A stretch of 64,000 nt of DNA from Bugula neritina (Eukaryota; Bryozoa; Gymnolaemata; Cheilostomatida; Bugulidae): assembly GCA_964035545.1 (NCBI GenBank), contig OZ037771.1, positions 14,948,633 through 15,012,632 of the forward strand. Reading direction: 5' to 3'. The position numbers were made by a program, and so were the translations under genes. The notes beneath the pieces were generated by a model that worked only from the letters and a program-made list of their open reading frames with translations, was not told where the DNA came from and did not search any database. The first letter of the stretch is position 1, and each line of letters starts with the position of its first letter. Shown piece after piece: positions 36,456 to 49,118 of the stretch.

Positions 36456-38722
36456 ATGATGAACGGGCTTTTCAGAATTACTTTAGCATGCAGTAAGTTT
36501 TTATTACTTCACATCACATCAGTATAGACTGTCATGATATTATGTACAAATCAAACCATTTTAATAAAATGTTTTAATATAATTTAGTCCATAATTTTTC
36601 GAATTATATTTTTATATAGACTTTGCGAAGGTATGCAACAGTATTTGGGCACAGTTTGTTTTAATACATATTTTTCTTTAATTTTCGAAAAATATTTTTA
36701 TTTCCAAAACCTAACTTTGATAACACATAATTTTCTGTTCGAACAAAAATAATTATTTTGGCTGCAGTATAGGCTAACTATCTCAAACTTTGTTTAATTA
36801 TCTGCATTGGTTTGTAGATACTCAAAATGAAAAAAAACTGTATTTTAATAAAACTCTTTGTATATCAATATATTCAACTTATATCTTGAATGATCCTCAA
36901 ATATCAAACTACTATTCTGATTTTTTTAAGGTGTCCTACTGGCCATGGTGTTGGTCCAAGATATAGAGGGAGCCAGTAAGTAAATATAAATTTAAAGTTT
37001 TTATTAGATTAAAAATACTACAATTTTAAAGTATTCCATATTATTTTACAAAATCATAACGCGTAAATAATTACATGAATAATTAATTTCATACTCAACT
37101 GCACATATTGTATGCACTATATTTACACTATTTGGTAGTTTAATTGTACACCTGCTTTCTTATAACAATGGTATGTTTATTGTGCACTATCTTGCATTTA
37201 CTTTAATTTTAAATGATTTTAAACTAATGAAATATAATATATAGATCAATTCAAGCTCTGACTACATGCGTTACAGTTCTATATAGTATTATTTTCATTT
37301 TCAATAGAAATAGTATATATGACAGCTATTCGGAGAAAAATATAACTTTGTTTTAATAACGTTTAGATCCTAATTTTAATTACCTTCTCTAAAAATATGT
37401 TAGTGAAACGTAACAGGTTTTAGAATACAATAACTTGTCTGCTAACATTTTGATAAAATATCTTACTTTTTGCTGCAGTTGATACTTGCCTTAAAGCGCA
37501 ATCCTGCATCAGCCTTTCTAACCAAGGATGTAACAATGGAAGAAAAAAGATCTGCGTAGTGAGAAGGACTACGTGTCGCATAACCAGCTCAAACACAAGA
37601 GTTTGTGCTCCGGGAGGTAATATCGCTATTCTCTCATAACAATTGTTTTTTCCTTTCTTCAAATGTTAAATATATATATAATGTTTGTAGAGAAGAAGAT
37701 ATGAGGTGTAATAATATAGTGCATGTCAAAACTTACTTATGCTATCGCATTATAGTTATTCATTACAAAAAACTAGATGCTACTAGCTCTGCACGAAGCT
37801 GTATGATACTTGCATTATTTATTTTTCCATTTACTAAACAAATTAATTAAAAAGCAAGCACTAAGCAGTTTTACATCCATGTGTTCCATTAAAAAGTTTG
37901 ACTTTAGTGTTTTATAAGCCTTTTAGTCCTTACTTAGACAAACTATAAAGACGGTTTTTATATATTTTATTTATTAATCTTAAAAATCGTCTAGCTCAAA
38001 AACGTGATTAAAGTTACTGAAACTCAAACAATAACAATTACTTTTTGAAATCTCACAATAGAACTTGTGTAGAGTTAAAAAGGATATTTTAAAAATTATG
38101 CGGAAGCAGCATTTTGCATATTTAGTCATTTTGTTGTAGCCACGCCTGCAATTAGCCTGGCAGCATTTTCAGCCCTGGTACTACTGTTTGTGGGGACTTT
38201 ACATCTTCTCCAGCTGTATTTGCTATTTCCGATCCAATGACAATGATGACCCCTACACTAAGCATAACACCTGCACCATGTATGTACCTAGATAACTTAT
38301 TAGTCATCATAACATTCCCCTGTACACAAAGTTACTTTAAAATATCGAGTTTGAACTCATTTTTGTAAATAATCATCTAACTTGTGAGTTCCTTGTTTGT
38401 TGCAGTTGTTGCGATACCTTTTCCATCTCCGGCAACCTGCGCACTAATGCCTGGAGCCTGCGGTCTACCTCACACAGGTGTGAGGATCACATATCCATTT
38501 ACCCCATGTACCACCCCTGCCCCGACTACTGTTGCACCAGTTACAGCCAACCCAATTCCTCAATTCCCACTATTCCCTCAAATCATTGGTGGTGGAGGTA
38601 GAAGAGGCATATTTGGCAGAGGGCGTAGGAGAGGAAGAGGAGGACGTAGAGGTAGATTCGGCAGACGTGGACGTGGACGTGGTCGTTGCACTAGATTCAA
38701 TAGAAGAGCGTGCTTCGGTTAA
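36456..38722 (+). CDS. Secreted cysteine-rich, arginine/glycine-rich protein, copy 2 (exon 4 damaged)
   Basis: Exons by homology with copy 1 are 36456-36492, 36931-36975, 37479-37616, (38140-38279) and 38406-38722. The signal peptide is kept (MMNGLFRITLAC, SVLLAMVLVQDIEGA). Exon 3 keeps all six cysteines but 15 of its 45 complete codons encode a different residue. Exon 4 is 140 bp instead of 135 because of a 1-base loss and a 6-base gain. Read through, it hits an in-frame TGA after ATCCAA. Its splice sites look intact, yet skipping it joins exon 3 to exon 5 in frame (phase 1 to phase 1) and gives a complete protein of about 178 residues. The exon 5 tail is identical in protein to copy 1, including the terminal RACFG. 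It is either a functional gene that skips exon 4 or a young pseudogene. Confidence 0.7.
38140..38279 (+). pseudogene. Frameshifted exon 4 of the copy 2 peptide gene
   Basis: Acceptor TTTTGTTGTAG and donor GTATGT match copy 1, but one base is missing in the stretch GCCCTGGTACTACTG (copy 1 GCCTCTGGTGCTTCTG). The single cysteine this exon adds to the copy 1 protein is lost as a result. Confidence 0.75.
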
Positions 38723-38937
38723 TAACCTCATACCTAAACCTCTAAAACATTGGGCTACACTTTGGACGTTATAAAAAGTTTTGTTTTCTTTGTATAATTT
38801 GTTTAGTATATATTATGTTTTTAAAAACCTTTCTATAAAAATTCTTATAAATATTGTAGGAATACAGATTTTGAGATGATGTTTCTAATTAGGCTTTTGG
38901 TACAATATTGTTGAGAGTTTATTCATGAAAGTACTTT

Positions 38938-38943
38938 AATAAA
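38938..38943 (+). terminator. Polyadenylation signal of copy 2 peptide gene
   Basis: AATAAA sits at the same place in the 3' UTR as in copy 1 and is followed by the shared GCTGCACTTA. Confidence 0.75.
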
Positions 38944-39567
38944 GCTGCACTTATTTCATTTAATTTGATTTTGTTTTGTGACATAACTATAGTATCACAC
39001 TATTTCCAGTTTCAACTAAAATAAATAACAGCAATTCTATTTATTTTGCTTAATAAATGGATAAACTTCTATTTCGGTCAAAAGACCTTTTTGAATGATA
39101 CGGCAATACCACTTGAATTTGTAAAATATCTTTCGTAAACTTTAAAAATTGATCGGTGTATTGCTATATTTTAATATATTCAACTATTATATGAAATAGA
39201 AGTATAGCATTTTTAACAATTATGAATTGAGTCCTGTTATACATTAGAAGTCTTAGAAAGCCTGCAAAAAATTATTTAACCACAATTATGATGATGTATA
39301 GAAGCTAAGTAATATATGAAGCTTCTTTAAATATTATTGTAGTGTAAATCAAAATTGGAAAATAAGAAACTTTCAACTTTTTTTCCATTTTCTGCAAAGC
39401 AAATTTCACTTCAATCTACCATCTCTCATCTAAAGAACCAATGTAAGCATTGATGTGATCTAAATCAAAATGAATAACCCATACAGTGTAAGCTAAAGAT
39501 AATATGTTCAAAATTGAATAAATAAAAAAGTAATATAAATTGTGTAGTTTAAAAGATAAAACATATA

Positions 39568-39870
<303 letters not shown>

Positions 39871-40767
39871 CATGCATATATATCATGTATATATAGTAGA
39901 GATGAAAACAGGAAAACTTGCAGTATAATATAATATAATTTATAAATCTGGTTTAAACATATTATGTTGACCAATTATTTTGTCTTAAAACTTCTTATCA
40001 TGTAAAAACAGCTTTAATTTGAACCTTTAACTTTTCCTCATGTAAGATGAAGTAACTTTTCGTAAAAGTTACTATATTTAATATTTGCAGTCAGTAAAAA
40101 CATGCAGTAGCTGCTACACTACCTAATTCTATGCATTTCTAAAATTATTTAGAAATTCTAAATGAAAAATCAGATTGAGGTGTGACAACTCCTTGTCAGT
40201 GTCCCGTGGTTAGTGCGTTTAGTGTTGTTAGTACTTAATGTAATGCTATTGCGCAATACCTTGCAACATGTCCATATTTATAGTGAATATATATTTTCAG
40301 CTGTCAAGTTGTAAATAATTATAATCATTGTTTGACATGTGAGTTATCCCAGTTTTTTTAACTTCTTAGAAGTATAATGAATTATTATATTTCATGCCAT
40401 TTATATTTGTATATATGATTTAATCCATCAGAATGTGTCTTTATATAAATCTGTTTACTGAAAGCATAGTAGAAATTTATTGAGGCTTTGAAAGTTAATT
40501 CATCATTTAACTTAATTATAAATTAATACTAAAAACCGGACCTCATTAGGTTATCAAAAATAAGTCGAGTTTCCCAAAAACCGCAAGTGAAAAGTTATTT
40601 CCTGTTTCCCAAGTATAGCAAACGAATAATAATAACGGTTTTGCTATTTTGATTTTAGTGCTGAAGTTGGCACCCCATACTAATGTTGCACCAGGTGGTC
40701 CAGGGTGGTCCAGGTTGGTCCAAATCTATACCCAACAATTTCAGTTGCTTGGTATATAAGTTTTGAT

Positions 40768-40985
40768 GGAGCGCAGCAGTGGTCTAGGGGGTTATAAGGC
40801 ATTGGCCTAGCAAACACAAAACATGGGTTTGATCCCCGACAAAGGCCATTGGTGATGTTAAGAAGAGCATCCAGTGATATTAGCTCCAGCTGTGCCTTAT
40901 ATGAATAAATCCTTTTGCCATATTGATAAAAAAACTATTCCATCAGGATCTCTAGAAAAAATATGTTTAATTGCTTCCATAATGC
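40768..40985 (+). mobile_element. tRNA-derived SINE, copy 2 only
   Basis: The most complete head in the window: GCGCAGCAGTGGTCTAGGGG (box A side), then CCTAGCAAACACAAAACATG and box-B-like GGGTTTGATCCCC. The body AAAGGCCATTGGTGATGTTA, GAAGAGCATCCAGTGATA and CCATCAGGATCTC follows. Copy 1 lacks this insertion. Confidence 0.75.
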
Positions 40986-41356
40986 TAAAAAACAGATTGT
41001 TGTTTACTTGTTTGCTTGACTATGAATTTGTCAACGACTTTTGCACTTTTTTTAAAAAAATTATTGGTCCTAAATTAGACACAACACATTGATACTGTTT
41101 TCTTACGTTTTTTAATACACCCAAACTACATTAGATCAATGGAGAGCACAACTCCTTATTTACATGGAGTATCCTGTAAAAAGCTACAAATGTAGCTTTT
41201 CATAAATCAATTGGTCAGATTGGTCAAGCCTGCTCTGCCATTCTGAGATAGAAAATAAATACATTCATTATAGGTTGGTTGGATATACTTCCACAAAAAC
41301 CTGTAACAGTATCTATTATAATTAGTTTATCTTGAGAACTGTATTTAAACAACTCA

Positions 41357-41538
41357 TGCAAGTTTATAGTGAGAAACTCTTGATGGAAAAGGCTTCTGTT
41401 AAAGTGGGCTAAAGACTTATTTGAATGAGGCGCAGGAGAAATTATGACTGGATGCTCTCCCTAACATCACCAATGACCTTTGTCTGGGCTCGAACCCATG
41501 ACCTCGTGTTTACTAGGCAAACACTATTTAGTAGCATA
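41357..41538 (-). mobile_element. tRNA-derived SINE, copy 2 locus of the shared insertion
   Basis: It is nearly identical to 27131-27310, including GGGCTCGAACCCATGACCTC, and is therefore the duplicated copy of one older insertion. Confidence 0.75.
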
Positions 41539-43995
<2,457 letters not shown>

Positions 43996-44256
43996 GATGT
44001 TTTGTTATTTGTTATTTATTCGTCATCTGACAAGTTTAGCAAAAAATTGCAGCATGACGGAACTACCTAAGGTGTTAATTACAAGGCAGCTTCAAACTTC
44101 ACAATTAATTTAGACTGCTTGTGTCTTAGTTTTAAAATAGGAACAAAACTGTATGTTATTATACTTTTTATGTAATTTTTACTACTTTTAGAAGTTATAT
44201 GCAACAGGTATCAATGGCTAATTCTTTTTTCACCTTCAACTGTAATAATGCAATAG

Positions 44257-44503
44257 CTTTTGTAAGCAGTACAACCTGCACTGGCACATCAATGGCCTGT
44301 GGTCTTAATCTTGCCGGTCTGAGAATCAGAGATAGCTTTGAAGAATGTGGTCCATGCACCAGTTGGAATACTGCGTAGAGGCGGATCGAAAGGGGATCGT
44401 AGAAAAGGATCCAGAAGGGGTCGTAGAAGAAGATTTAAAGGGGGTCATAGAAGAAATAGAGGCTGTGGTAGAAGTGAAAGAAGGAGATGTAGGCTAGGAT
44501 AAA
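44257..44503 (+). pseudogene. Second RG-rich terminal exon, copy 2, frameshifted
   Basis: Homologous to 30890-31137 and beginning after GCAATAG. The reading frame holds through STTCTGTSMACGLN and FEECGP, then a net gain of four bases changes frame and gives a TAG at 44376-44378. The RG-rich tail (RRGRRRRFKGG, RRNRGCG, RRRCRLG) survives in the next frame and ends at the same stop. The acceptor polypyrimidine tract is weaker than in copy 1. An AATAAA follows at 44585-44590. Confidence 0.7.
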
Positions 44504-44570
44504 CTTCCTAATTTTTTTACAATCTTAGATTAATGCTAAATGCTTCAAAGTTATGTAGATTATATAAGTA

Positions 44571-45441
44571 TACTATGCAGGTTTAATAAAAAACAACACT
44601 ATGGTAATCAAGCCACTTACTGCTATTATTGGACCAACCAATTTGCTTATTATAATATCTTCCTAAAACCAAGGCCATAAATTTGATAAGTTAATTATAT
44701 GAGGTAATGCGGCTTTCTACTCCTATCAGTATTAACATTAAACAAGATATATTAACAGTATAATATAATCATTTATTTTACGATAAAATATTTTATAAAT
44801 TAAAGTCACTAATTCTTCTTTATACTAATTATAATGAACTTTTAAATATATAATATTATATTACGCTATAACGCAATGTAGAAATAGGTAATTGCAGTGA
44901 AGACTTATAATTATGGTAAATTAACCAGCTAAACAGAAACAGCATTAGTGCTGGTTTAAAAGCATTTAAAGCAATCTAAAGTCACAATCAAACAAAATAT
45001 TTAAAAAATTGTTCTAGCCTGAATATTAATAATGCCATGCACAAAATTTAAAAACTTTTTTTCTTATTTCAATTATTTAAATGGCTTCATAAATTATCAT
45101 ACAATCAGTGTTTTCTACCCGCTTAAAGTTGTTAAACTTTCTGTCTAAACTGTTAAAACTCAGGATGAAAGTTAAAAGAACTAAGTTGAGTAACTACGTT
45201 GGTTTAACTGATTCATACTCAAAGTATGCAACATTAGAAATACTCATGGGACTTTTCAGAAGAAGGTTTGAAATCTAACTAGTCTATAGGATATAAATCT
45301 GCTATTATTCTCTTTCTGCATGTTGGTAGTTGCGAATTATGAAAACTCTCAGTACAAATAGCTTTTAGAGACATAATCAAGGAATATTGTAAATAAATAT
45401 GTCTACATTTATTTTATTTGCTTTAAAAGTATAGGAAACCT
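44571..45441. other. Intergenic, nothing recognised
   Basis: AT-rich DNA between segmental copy 2 and the hairpin element. The missing 5' exons of the Bcl-2-like gene may lie here, but no ATG-led frame with a donor in the required phase could be chosen. Confidence 0.4.
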
Positions 45442-46031
45442 GGGTGATATGGGCCACTTAAGCCCACAGCCCATACTGACTATGGTTGATTGAAAATTAG
45501 TATTTCAACATGTGGGTGCTATCTCTACTGACATACAAACATAATTATGAGCTCCTATACAGATGCTTGACTGAGCTATGATTGAAAATTGGTGGACCAT
45601 ATCACCCGAAGATTTTTTGAAATTTCGGGTGATATGGGCCACCACAGACTCTGTCACATAAAGTCAGCTTTTTGGTGTTGACAATGCATTTTGCTATATT
45701 AAAAAGTAACATAAAACAATAGATCTAAAATAGGTGTGTAACAGCTTCTTTTAGTGCCTCCTAACTCCAAGCATTTCAAATATTTTTGAAAGAATATCTT
45801 GGCATCTAAAATACATTGCATGAGTATGAATATTTCAAGCCCACATGCTACAGCAACTGGCTATAAAGTTGTTTATTCAATATTTGGGAGTTTAATGCTT
45901 CATCATTGTTTGAAATACTTGAGAAACAATATTATCTTTCTCCAAACAAGTATATGAATAGAAAAATTCAATTTGCTGAGTGATATGGTCCACGGTCCAT
46001 ATCACCCCCCAAGTGGCGGTCCATATCACCC
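45442..46031. mobile_element. Hairpin-bearing short element with GGTGATATGG(N)CC inverted repeats
   Basis: The stretch starts GGGTGATATGGGCC and ends GGTCCATATCACCC, a 14-bp inverted terminus with one mismatch. The same motif recurs inside in both orientations, six times in all. Two internal hairpins stand out. Arms at 45591-45610 and 45624-45643 pair at 19 of 20 positions around a 13-base loop. Arms at 45980-45991 and 45994-46005 pair at 11 of 12. No protein frame is present. A fold-back or MITE-like transposon is the simplest reading. No target duplication is clear. Confidence 0.55.
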
Positions 46032-46288
46032 TATCACCCTATAACTTATTTGAATGTTTTAAGATGATTGTGAGAAAGCTACTCCTTCAAGCTTTTAGAA
46101 GTTTTAAATATATACAAGTTTTACTCTAGAATTCTCATTTCAAAAGTTAGACATTATGATTTTAAAAAACGTTCCACTAATTCGCAATCTCCAACAGTTC
46201 AACTTAATTGTTGAGTTTTATAAGCTTCATCATTTCTACTGCCAGCAAGTAGTTTAAAAGCTGAACAGTTACTTTTTCATTGAATCAG

Positions 46289-47873
46289 GTTGAAAGAAGA
46301 TGAAAGCCCGTACCTTGTGCCTTCGTTACTAGCTCTCAGTGACCGCTACTCCTACACGAACCACATAGAGGATCTCCCTATTATTGATTCGATTTTAAAA
46401 TACAGTAAGTTTTAAAAATTTGACTTATATCAAGAAAAATATCCTCACGGCTTTGTTGGGTCAAACTCATGACCGTGTGGTTACCAAGCCAAACACTCGT
46501 AACCTCTAGACCGCGGCTGCTCTCTGGCCTACATGGAGAAAAATTATTATAATAATATTGCTATAAAATTAAATTAGATGACATATTATTCTTAGTTTTT
46601 AATTGCACTTTTAGTACACGTGAATGTTTTTGTAAGACTGTGGCAAACAATTTAAAAGTGTTTTCTTTTTGGCAGAGGAAAGAAACTTTTCTGAGGAAGA
46701 GCTTCGGTGGTTGACCAACCGGTGTGAGGTGTGGAAAGTGCTACTGAACAGTGACAAGCTAAATGAAATATCCAACTTCTTTGAGGGTGTGGCAAAAGAA
46801 GTGCTGGGAGAAAATATATCTTGGCATTGCATCGTGAAGGTATAAATATAATTGCTTTACACCTGTTAATAACATATAATCTTAGAGTGACTATAATGAA
46901 TAACATTTCACTCTTTGTATACATCTACACTAAGACAGAGATAATTGGCACACACCATATTAAATGATGTATTTAAATTTTAGGAAGATTAATTGAAATA
47001 TAGTTCATGTAGAAATTTTGTTTTTATAAGCTAGGATTATTCTATCTACCATGTTCAAATGATTTAAATATTATGAGAAAGAAATTTCACAATAGGTATT
47101 CTTTGTGAGGTTTTCGATAGTTTTATAACATTTTGTTGAAGGCGTAAATCAATAAACTAATATGGCAATTTTTAAACTTTAATATTTTTCTCCTTATCAT
47201 AGAAGTATATCATATGTACAATTCCCACTACCCGAACAGGACAAAACGGAGATAGGTGGGAAATAATATCATATGTACATTGACAATAGTAGGGCTAGTA
47301 TCCAATTTGAATTTTTCACTTTTACAGTATGTAATCATTTCATCAGAAATGGCCACTATAGCCATGGGTGAAGGAAAAGTTAGCCAAGTTCCTACACTCT
47401 TTGGAAGGTGCTTGTGGTGGTTCTCAGGCCAATGGCGAGACCCGAAGCTACCCAAGGATCATGATATTAACCTTGACATTTGGATAAAGGTGGCAGGAGG
47501 CTGGTCTACACTGGATACTGGAATCGTTGAGAAAACCCCTTCATTCATGTGTGGCCGGATGGTGACCACTTCTTCCTTTTTGTCTCAGCTTTTTCTACCC
47601 TGTAAGAACTACACATACGCGTCCCCGCCTTTGGACTCATCTTTTGAGACAGTTAGTTTAGATCAAGAGTCTTTAGACATGCAGGCTAATAGCTACAAAA
47701 CGGCATCTGAGAACAATGTAGAGACGGCAGCAGAGAACAATGTAGAGACGACGGCAGACAAAGAAGATGAGGTAGGGAAAGCATTGACAGAGAAAACGCC
47801 TTCCATGACAGGTGACGTGGCTCCTGTGGCAGCGAGCACAGCTGACCCTGAAGTAGTGGAAGACGCGGTTTGA
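46289..47873 (+). CDS. Bcl-2-family apoptosis regulator, partial (last three coding exons)
   Basis: Exons are 46289-46404, 46676-46839 and 47328-47873, with GT/AG borders and matching phases (about 273 codons). The first exon opens after an acceptor in phase 2, so an upstream coding exon exists but was not found. The middle exon contains EEELRWLTNRCEVW, at the place of a BH3 helix but without its Gly-Asp pair, then FFEGVAKEVLGENISW. With the start of the last exon this forms a BH1-like motif (ENISWHCIVK-YVIISSEMA; family pattern NWGR-I-V). DIWIKVAGGWSTL is a clear BH2 motif. Bcl-2 proteins control mitochondrial outer-membrane permeability. After BH2 there is no strong hydrophobic anchor; instead the tail is acidic, with repeats TASENNVETAAENNVETT. 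Whether it promotes or blocks death cannot be told. Confidence 0.7.
46440..46535 (-). mobile_element. tRNA-derived SINE fragment in an intron of the Bcl-2-like gene
   Basis: On the minus strand: GCAGCCGCGGTCTAGAGGTT (box A region), GTGTTTGGCTTGGTAACCAC and a box-B-like GAGTTTGACCC followed by AACAAAGCCGTGAGG. It is tRNA-like but lacks a complete tRNA fold and resembles the heads of the other SINEs. Confidence 0.55.
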
Positions 47874-47913
47874 ACTTTTGCATTTTTAAATGTGATTTGT
47901 ATAAATTAATTGC

Positions 47914-47919
47914 AATAAA
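47914..47919 (+). terminator. Polyadenylation signal of the Bcl-2-like gene
   Basis: AATAAA lies 41 bases after the stop codon, in TTGCAATAAAAATTG. Confidence 0.7.
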
Positions 47920-48556
47920 AATTGTCAATTATATTTAATTTAAAAAGTTGAATTTTCTGTGAAGAATTCCACAATAGAAGATGTCATAATATTATGAGTG
48001 TTGGGCTATATTATTTAATAAATAATATTTCTTTATGATAGAAAGTCATTGCAAAGCTAAATTCTATATAATTATGTATTGTTGCACGTAATCATGGATA
48101 TATAAAAAGTTCATCAACAAGATGTAGAAACCAAATAATTGGTAACTGGCTGTAAATTCAAAACCAATAACTAATACAATGTATATAGTTGTAGCAGCAG
48201 TTATATAAGGAGTTTTCTTCTCAAGGCGATTATACAGCAATGTATAATTACAATAACACAGCAATGCCTAATGACAATTATGCAGCCTAATGCATAATTA
48301 CAATAACATATGAACACATCAGAACATTATTGCTTCCTTCCTTAAGTACGTCAATACATTTATCAGTCAGAAACCTTGAAGGTCATCAATTCATTAATAA
48401 ATCAATTATTATTATTGCACCAATTTATCAGCTTATTACCACAATAATATATTAATATAATATAACATACAAAGGCTTTTATATGTTAATTTTTAAACTG
48501 TAATTTAGTGCATCTATTATCTTAGAGGATGAAGAATTTTAGACTGGCTAAAAAGA
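47920..48556. other. Convergent intergenic region
   Basis: This separates the 3' ends of the Bcl-2-like gene (+) and the NOX5 gene (-). It is AT-rich; no feature other than presumed 3' UTRs was seen. Confidence 0.5.
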
Positions 48557-49086
48557 CTAGTTAAAGATTTCTTCTCTAAACGGAAGCTTCAAACTTGAGC
48601 AGAGAGTTTTGAGTTCCTTGCAAAGTTGAACTGGTCCGCACGCATAAACTTTAGACTTCAGTGTTCTACCTGCCGTGCCTGTTTGCTCTTTCAATGGTTC
48701 TGCACTATCAATTAGTTCTGGAATGACTTTGCTCCAGATGGGACGTCCTGAAACAGTAAAACATGGCTGCAGCTCTTTAGAGTCATCTAAAACCTATTTT
48801 AGAATTTGCATAAAATAAAAGATTGTTTTGTCTAATAAATGCAGCAAGTTTTAATTTGGATTGTAAACATCTATTAATTGTAGAAATCTTTATCTTTAGC
48901 ATTAACATATATACTATACTATATCTATGCATGCAATGGTGTAAAATCCGCATTCTGAGACTAGCTTTCTGTCAAGACTGATCAACATGCACAAGACACT
49001 TTGATGGTCAATTGAGTCAGTGGGCTAAGAGAATTAAGTACAATTGGTTGATGAGAAGTTTGGACACAAACACAAACACGCACACG

Positions 49087-49118
<32 letters not shown>

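Noticed and set aside
45172-45215. ATGAAAGTTAAAAG as first exon of the Bcl-2-like gene
   Set aside because: The possible donor gives the wrong phase for the exon at 46289, and the sequence lacks supporting context.
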